A DNA stretch of 64,000 nt from the NCBI GenBank assembly GCA_010094045.1, contig ML986639.1:124001-188000 (forward strand), given 5' to 3'. The notes under the pieces are model-generated. The model worked only from the letters and a program-made list of their open reading frames with translations, made no database searches and was not told where the DNA came from. The DNA comes from Lojkania enalia. Its lineage: Eukaryota > Ascomycota > Dothideomycetes > Pleosporales. This document shows, one piece after another, positions 57,492-64,000 of the stretch; the stretch's first letter is position 1, and each line of letters starts with the position of its first letter. A program made the position numbers and the translations under genes.

Positions 57492-60400
57492 GTTATAAGC
57501 CCGGAAGCCCTTTAACTACTGCTGCGTTCCACATAGATAGACTAGAGCTGATTAATATAGGCTTAGTTAATTATATCTCGTTTATTAAGATCTCAGTCAC
57601 CTTAACGTCGCTAGGCTAGCTAAGAAGCTAGAGAGCTTAGAACTAGTTATAGTAGAGACCTTAACAGATTAACGTGATATAGTATATTAAAAAGATGACA
57701 GAATTAGACCTACTTATTACTAAGGCTACGGTTATTCTTAATAAGCTAGAGTACTAGACGCAGTAGCTGTTTCTGCGGAAGGATAGCGCGGACTAGAACC
57801 AGCTCTAGAAATACGTAGACCTAGACCTTAGTAAGGAGCTAGTCCTTTGACTAGACGCTGAGAAGCTGATTGAGAAGTAGTTCGGAGATTTCCATAGGAT
57901 AGATAGTAATGCTAAGGCAGTAGATGCTGAAGTAGATATTATGGATCTAACTGATCAAGAATTGGTAAGATATAAAGTCTAGTATAGGACGTACAGCTGC
58001 AGTAAGACGCGGTAGCTGTAAAAAGAGAAGACTCTTAGGGAATTCACGTAGGAGATATCGAGGATAATAGCAGCTTAATATATCCATCTAATTGCAGACT
58101 ATAAGACTGTATATAATTAACTGTAGACCCTTAAGAAGCATCTCTACCTAAGTAAAGCTAAGCGCAGTATGTAGCTGCAGGCTTAATACTAGACGCTTAA
58201 GATACGACTAAAAAAGGGGAACCTAGATACCTAGTTTAAAGATTAGCTTAAAACAACGCGCGTTATAAGTCTAGTAAGTATACTAGAAGTATAGGGGAAT
58301 TAAGCTTAGTAGAACTTTATTCTTATAGTTAAGAGCTTGGACGATAGCTGGGTAGCAAATAAGCTATTACTACTTATCAAGTCTGAAGTAGATAATAGGC
58401 TATATACGAGTATCTTAGACCTAGTAGCGTAGTATGCGTTATACTATCGTTGTACTAAACCGGTTATATTAGAGTTAGGGATATTCGCGACGCTTAGTAT
58501 TGTACTATAGTAACTATAGTAGTTGTAGTAGACTAACAGCAGTTAGAAACCTTAGTAATTAAGATAGATAGTCTACCTCTACAGAGATAGTTATAAATTT
58601 AAGTAGTATCTATATATTAACTTAGCGCTGCGCTTATTAGGCTGGCAGCTGGATTAAGATATTAAGTAGAGATTTTAAGAGCTTAGGATATTAAGATCTT
58701 CTAGGTTAAAGGTATTCTATAATACTAAAAAGTAACTAGTAGTATTAGTAGGCTCTATAGGCTCTACGATAGTTTTAATACTAGTACTAAGTATAATAAA
58801 AAGATAGGATAATAGGCGTTAATTATTAGAACTAGCTGTAATAGCAGCTCTAAACCTAAGTCGATTAGTAAGCTTTATAGTAGTTTTAACTCTATAGCTT
58901 AGAGCTGTATAGGCTGAGTAGTATTAGCATCAGCTATTATTACTTAATAGATAGATTATAAACCCTAGCTTAAATACCTATATTGCTAATAATAAGTCTT
59001 ATAGCTAGAGAATAATATAATAGCCTAGACCAGACGACTACATATATATAGGAGGATAGCTGCTACTAATTTGAGAATAGGGAGAAGTCTAGCTATAGGT
59101 ATAGATATCTACTAGAATTAAGACTATCCTACTCTTATATATAGCATATATCCTAGAGATGTTTATAAGTATAGTTAGTCTCTTATACTATAGTATAGTA
59201 GGGATCTATTTTAATTTAGGACGAGACTATTTATATTAGATAGATCTATTAAATATTATATATTATCTTAGGCGCACGTCTAGATATTAGCTAATAGATA
59301 TAGAGGATAGTATATAACTATCTCTATTAGTATATTTAATGTAGTATAGACCGAGGCCTTTCTATACAGTTTATAAGCAGCTAGAACTTATACCTATATA
59401 AGCTTATAGGGTATTTAGCTATACTAGCTAGAAGGTAGTTGCTTATCTATCTGCTTATATTAATAGGCTTAAGTTAATTAAGCAGTAGTAGTAGAGAAAT
59501 TAAGCTCTAAAGTAGACAGAATACACCGTCTACATCTAGTCTAAGCTCTATAAGATAGTAAGTAGGAGAGCTCCTTAGGAACTAGCCTAGAGACCATTTA
59601 AGAGACTAGGGATAGATTTAGTCTAGATACGCGATTAGTTAGAATACTACTATAATAGAGACCTCTAGATGTTCTATATAATCTGCTAGTATAATAGGTA
59701 GCATAAGGCCTACTACCTACTAAATAAGAATATAATAACACTACAACGTATAGTATAGAGATTACTAGTTAAGCTTAAAGCTTAGTTTAATATATAGGTT
59801 AAAGCTATTAGGCTTAATAATAAGCGCAGATATTCTAAGATGCTTAATATTTTTAAGGACCTAGGAATCTCAGTAGAACTACGAGTAGAGTATACTAAGA
59901 AGTAGAATAGTTTAATAGAGAGAGTAGGGTAGTTGCTAGTCGTATAGAAAAGAGCTATAAAGATAGACGTAGGGCTACTAATAGAGGTATTAAACGAGTG
60001 CCTGCTCTTAGCAGTCTATCTCCTTAATTATACGCTAACCGAAGCTCTAGACTAGTACACCCTATATAAGATAATACGTAGAACTAGACTGTTAGTAGTT
60101 TATCTTAGCGTACTAGAAGCTAAGGTATATATTCTAAATTATTACCTATACTAGGAAGAGAAACTATAATCTTATATACTAATCAGACGCTTCGTAGGAT
60201 ATAATTCTACAAATATCTATTATATCTAGATACTAGAGTTAGATAGAGTTATTAGGACTAGAGATATTATCCTACTACCTGCAGAATTATATAAAGATCT
60301 TATCTTTCTAGATAAGTAAATACTGTATCTAGTAGCCGCAGTATTTAATATTAAGGAGAGCTATAAGCTAAATAATATAGAGCTTAAATAGATACTAGAT

Positions 60401-62488
60401 TAATCAACTTCTTAATCGCGTAAGGAGATGTTAGATAATAAACTCGAGTAGTAGATTAAGTAGCAGCTTAAGCAGGAGCTAGGTTAGCAACAATTAAATA
60501 AGCTAGCTAGAGTAGAGTATCCAGCAGTTAGCAGTATTATAATGCTAGAAGATACCCTAGAACTGTATAGTTAAGATAATCGCAACAAGTATCTAGAGGT
60601 AATAACTAGCCTTTTTAAGGGCTGGTATTAGATTAAGCTAGAAGTAGAGGTTTTAAACTGATAATTAAATAATGTAAATAGACGCGACGAAATTAATAGT
60701 TAGCTTAATACTAGAAATATTATAGAAACTAGAACTTATAGAATACTCTACATATACTATACAGCGTTTATAGAAGTGTTATAGTAGAAGATAAGTAGTA
60801 ATATGCTAGCTAATTAGCCTAGGATTAGTCTATATAGAGATTAGCTGCTACCTCTACTAAAGTAATAGAAGTAGCTTAAGAGGCATCTATTTAGAATTGA
60901 ATTTAAGAAAGTAGTAATAGTAGAGCTTTAGAGCTACTGCAACAAGGGCTGTCTAGTTTATATAATAGAGACTAGAGCTAGTATATAGTTAGAGATTAAG
61001 CTTCTACTACTAATATAGGTATTTGTATATAAATTCGATAAGAATAAATATCTATATAAGTTTAAAGCTAGGCTAGTTATTAGAGGAGACCTATAGTAGA
61101 ACTGGGGAGATATATATACAGCTACTCTAGTAGTACAAGTATTCCGATTCCTAGTTACTCTAGTAGCAGCTTTTAGACTACACGCCTATTAATATAATAT
61201 TACTAACGCTTTCTTAAATATACTACTAGATAGACTAATATATACTTATACGCTAGAAGGATTTATATAAGAGCTAGGTAAGCTGCTAGAGATAAAAGCT
61301 CTCTATAGCCTAAGAGATACTCCTCTACTCTAGTATAAGTACCTTAAAAGTTTACTACTTAAGCTAGAACTGCAGCTAATCTAGAAGGTCTTATATCTAT
61401 TTAGAAGTAAGAGCCTAATAGTATTCTTCTATGTTAATAATATAGTTGTTCTAGTCTATTTAGACTACCTTACTATATATTAGCAATTTAAAGTAGGCTT
61501 AAAATTGTAGTACAAGCTACGCTTACTTAGACAGCTCTAGTAGTTTCTAGGAATTAGAATAGTTCGAGACTAGGATGTAGGTAGAATCTAGCTTAGTTAA
61601 GACTTGTTTATTAATAAAGTCGCAGCTAAGTATAGACTATAGAAGTAGGGGTAGAGAAGCTATCCTACAGTACCTCTAGTTAATAACTACCTAGTATTAA
61701 GTATAGAGGAGCTAAACTATTAGAGAACTAAATATTATTAGTAGCTAGTTAGATCCCTAAAATATCTAGCAGTCTATACGCGCCCAGACATTTTAAAAGC
61801 TTATTTAGCTTTAGTAATCTATCTTAAGAATCTAGAATAGAATTATATTTAAGTAGTAGAGCACGTCTAGAGATATATAATTAGTACGAGAGGGCTAGGC
61901 TTGTAAGTATCTAGACTAGATTAGAAAAATACAATCTACCTTAGTAATAAGTATAAGCTACTATTTTATAAAATATTAGACGTAATATTCGCGGATAATT
62001 AAAAGACGTGTTACAGCTTACAGGGCTACCTATTTAAGCTTTATAGCCTACCTATCGACTAGAAAGTAATAATACAGCGCTTAGTTACTAAGTCGACGAC
62101 TGAGGTTAAGCTACTAGCTCTATCCGTAGCAGGTAGCGAGCTGTAATAGTAGACTAGGGTCTTCGATTACGTAGGGTTTAGTAAAGAGATAGTCCCTACG
62201 CTATTTTATAACAATCAGCAGATAGTAGGTATTGCTACTAAAGTAGTAGATAGACTATAGACTAGGCTACGTTATATAGATACTTATCAGATATAGATTC
62301 GATAAGAAGTTGAAGTAGGAAGGTTACAGGTTAGCTGGAAGCCGACGAACTAGATACCAGCAGACGGTCTTATAAAAGCACTGCCTAAGTAGAAGTATCT
62401 TACCTTTTTAAAGCAGCTCGGTCTTACAGAGGTACCTAGACTAGTTGACTAGAAGGCAGCTTTGCTATTTACTACAGCTGGGGGGGTA

Positions 62489-62613
62489 TATTACAGCTAA
62501 GCTATTTATAGTTAGCCCTTTAGCAGGTCCAGGGATATATATGTAGCATGTCTCGCATTTCTAGTCAATAGACGCAGTTTTCCAATCCTTATTAGAGCCA
62601 GCCAGCTCTAACA
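62489..62613 (+). repeat. 3' LTR of copia element
   Basis: 125 bp, starts TATTACAGCTAAGC (first G changed to A) and ends AGCTCTAACA. It is preceded by CTGGGGGGGTA, the polypurine tract, and followed by the TTAAA target duplication. Confidence 0.88.
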
Positions 62614-62618
62614 TTAAA

Positions 62619-63370
62619 GAATGTTTATAAGTGCTAGATTAAATTACTAATTTATTATAGTATTAACGGTATTACTAAACTCGAATTCTTACAAACTTTT
62701 AAAGAAGCCTATTAAATATCTATAGAGGTTATCGAGCTACTAGCCTAGTTCTATATAATCTAGATATAGTACTATTAAAGCCAGATATTATATTTTAGAA
62801 GTTTTTAGTTTCTTCTCTTATTAGTAAAGCTTAATAGAATATAAAAATACTAAGTAATAGAACTGAATTAGAGCTTTCATAGACGCTAATTTCAATAGGA
62901 TTTAAATGTATTAGAATAACTTGTCTAACTAGATTATCGAATCCATCAATCGACTAGCTAAAGTTGCTGAGCTAGTAATCTATTATAGCGTACCATAGCG
63001 CGAAGAAGTCGCTTAGCTTTAGAAGGCAAACGAGATCGCAATACAGCATAAGAAATGCAAGCAGAGGTGCCTATAGAATCAAGGTGTTCTAAAAGCTGCG
63101 TTGGCGTAGAGCTAGCTCCTCAGCTTAATATTGATAGCTAACTAAGAGGTGAAGATTAGGATAGTTAAATGCGTACTAGGCTTAATGTGCCGCACAAAGA
63201 TGCTGTAGAAGTTACGATAAGCCTGGATACAGCTTTAAAACTTACAAATAGATTAATTAATACGCTTTCTATCTCTCAGGATATTAAAATCATGATAGCT
63301 GTAAATATAATAATACTATCCGCCTGCGAAGTTAAAAAATGTAAGATTATACGTATCGCAAGGTCCCTAT
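62619..63370 (+). pseudogene. Fot1/pogo-type transposase remnant
   Basis: Degenerate coding sequence with many TAG/TAA stops. Recognisable C-terminal style of fungal DDE_1 transposases: YYSVP.REEVA at about 62980-63015, KANEIAIQHKKCKQRCL at about 63027-63080, then NQGVLKAAL. The catalytic core is not visible in this piece. The copia element has inserted next to or into the same decayed island. A short open frame at 63169-63372 is probably chance. Confidence 0.4.
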
Positions 63371-63380
63371 GATGGATTAG

Positions 63381-63452
63381 CCTAATATTATGTGATACCT
63401 GGAACAGATAGTATAAATAGCCTCGATCCTCTATAGATATCAATCAACGCAG
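63381..63452 (+). repeat. LTR-promoter-like repeat, right inverted copy
   Basis: Partner of 56150-56220 in opposite orientation; contains AGTATAAATAGCC and ATCAATCAACGCAG. In this copy the near-palindrome is changed at CpA/TpG-type positions (CCTAATATTATGTGATACC). Confidence 0.65.
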
Positions 63453-63619
63453 TCTTTCCTCATCGGCTCTGGTACTTTACAAAAAACCTTGAAAAAGTGT
63501 GACGCTCGTTTCTTATACGCGTTAGTATTCTTATATATTTATAAGTTATATCTAGCCTTTTAGAGATATTTTATTCACTAGGACTTCTGAAGTCCTCGAG
63601 CAAAATTGATATTCCTCGA

Positions 63620-64000
63620 ACGGAAGGAAACACTTCCTTTTGTTTGCACCTATGCACCTTAGATCAGGACTTTCAGCTACTTCTCCTGCACTGATACTTA
63701 GTGCGGTATATGCCAATCCTAATAAACGATGCTATTAGTAGAAGCCTTCTAGCCATGTATTAGTTGCGAGGTAGTCGCTCTAGACTGGCATTCGATCTAC
63801 TATTATTAATGAATTAGCAGACACAAAGAAATCACGAGGCTTCTTGTCGACAATCGCTTCTCGGATGTTCTAAGCGTCTTAGACTTTAGGACCTCGTACC
63901 TGCTCCCATTCATCCAATTTCATGTTTGGAACTGGTGAATCCTACACAACTGGTCAGCATGTACTCCTTCATAAAGTACTCCTGTATATCCCCTCAAGAC
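63620..64000 (-). pseudogene. Decayed reading frame, family not recognised, cut by window end
   Basis: On the minus strand one frame reads with coding-like composition (MKLDEWEQVRGPKV, NIREAIVDKKPRDFFVSAN, SLIIVDRMPV, SDYLATNTWLEGF) interrupted only by TAG and TAA stops, each compatible with CAG/CAA-to-TAG/TAA change. The upstream part lies outside the window. I do not recognise the family. Confidence 0.3.

Larger units (their letters stand above)
57362..62618 (+). mobile_element. Ty1/copia LTR retrotransposon, RIP-degraded
   Basis: Element 57367-62613, about 5.25 kb, with a TTAAA target duplication (57362-57366 and 62614-62618). Both 125-bp LTRs and a G-run polypurine tract before the 3' LTR are present. 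The internal region has no open frame, but conserved text survives between stops in copia order. Integrase: LGIDLV (about 59600) and LLAVYLLNYT (about 60000). Reverse transcriptase: FYVNNIVVLV at about 61428, from YVDDI with both Asp changed to Asn. RNase H: GYLFKLYSLPIDW and TEVKLLALS at about 62020-62130. Stops are overwhelmingly TAG/TAA and TpA is very abundant, as expected after RIP. Not mobile by itself. Confidence 0.88.

Noticed and set aside
63169..63372. 67-codon plus-strand frame in the AT-rich island
   Set aside because: Lies in RIP-degraded transposon DNA; probably a chance open frame.
56150..63452. Reading the inverted repeats as terminal repeats of one 7.3-kb DNA transposon
   Set aside because: The TATA-like content suggests LTR promoter pieces, and no matching target duplication was found outside the pair.
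1..64000. CRISPR arrays, rRNA and bacterial-type operons
   Set aside because: None seen; the intron-bearing eukaryotic genes make prokaryotic features irrelevant here.

Overview
The window is a chromosomal segment from a filamentous ascomycete fungus (Pezizomycotina). The genes carry short introns of 39-136 nt with CTAAC/CTGAC-type branch sites. The families present are typical of such fungi: UstYa/DUF3328, DUF4246, DUF7703, NmrA-like, Ilm1, Big1. AT-rich transposon wreckage full of C-to-T changes points to repeat-induced point mutation (RIP). A leotiomycete is my guess, but the class is not shown by anything decisive.

Layout. 0.2-23.6 kb is a dense housekeeping/metabolic block: an SDR (-), the prenyltransferase alpha subunit RAM2 (+), a serine/threonine dehydratase (+), an L-lactate dehydrogenase (-), a broken coiled-coil gene (-), a membrane dipeptidase M19 (-), ILM1 (+), a DUF202 membrane protein (+), an FAD monooxygenase (+), BIG1/VOA1 (-), an NF-X1-type zinc-finger protein (+) and two convergent NmrA-like genes. 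23.6-34 kb is accessory: a dead F-box/LRR-like gene split by a 172-bp repeat, a UstYa-family gene (-), a tiny secreted-peptide candidate (+) and a full-length ABCB transporter (+). Ribosomal protein uS14/RPS29 (-) follows at 34.5 kb, then a DUF7703 membrane protein (+), a RIP-like DUF4246 pseudogene (+), a gene-poor stretch with two further copies of a short transposon, a GMC oxidoreductase (-) and a five-exon fungal membrane protein (+). 55-64 kb is a transposon graveyard: a Ty1/copia element with 125-bp LTRs and a TTAAA target duplication, a Fot1/pogo-like remnant and an inverted LTR-like repeat.

Points of interest. All spliced models below were checked by hand: exon lengths sum to a multiple of three and frames agree across junctions. 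Three introns appear to use GC-AG boundaries. Two short repeat families can be delimited exactly by target-site duplications (8 bp and 5 bp); removing one of them restores the reading frame of the F-box-like gene. The UstYa gene, the divergent short secreted peptide and the ABC transporter form a plausible minimal peptide-natural-product locus, which is inference. RPS29 lacks three of the four zinc-binding cysteines.
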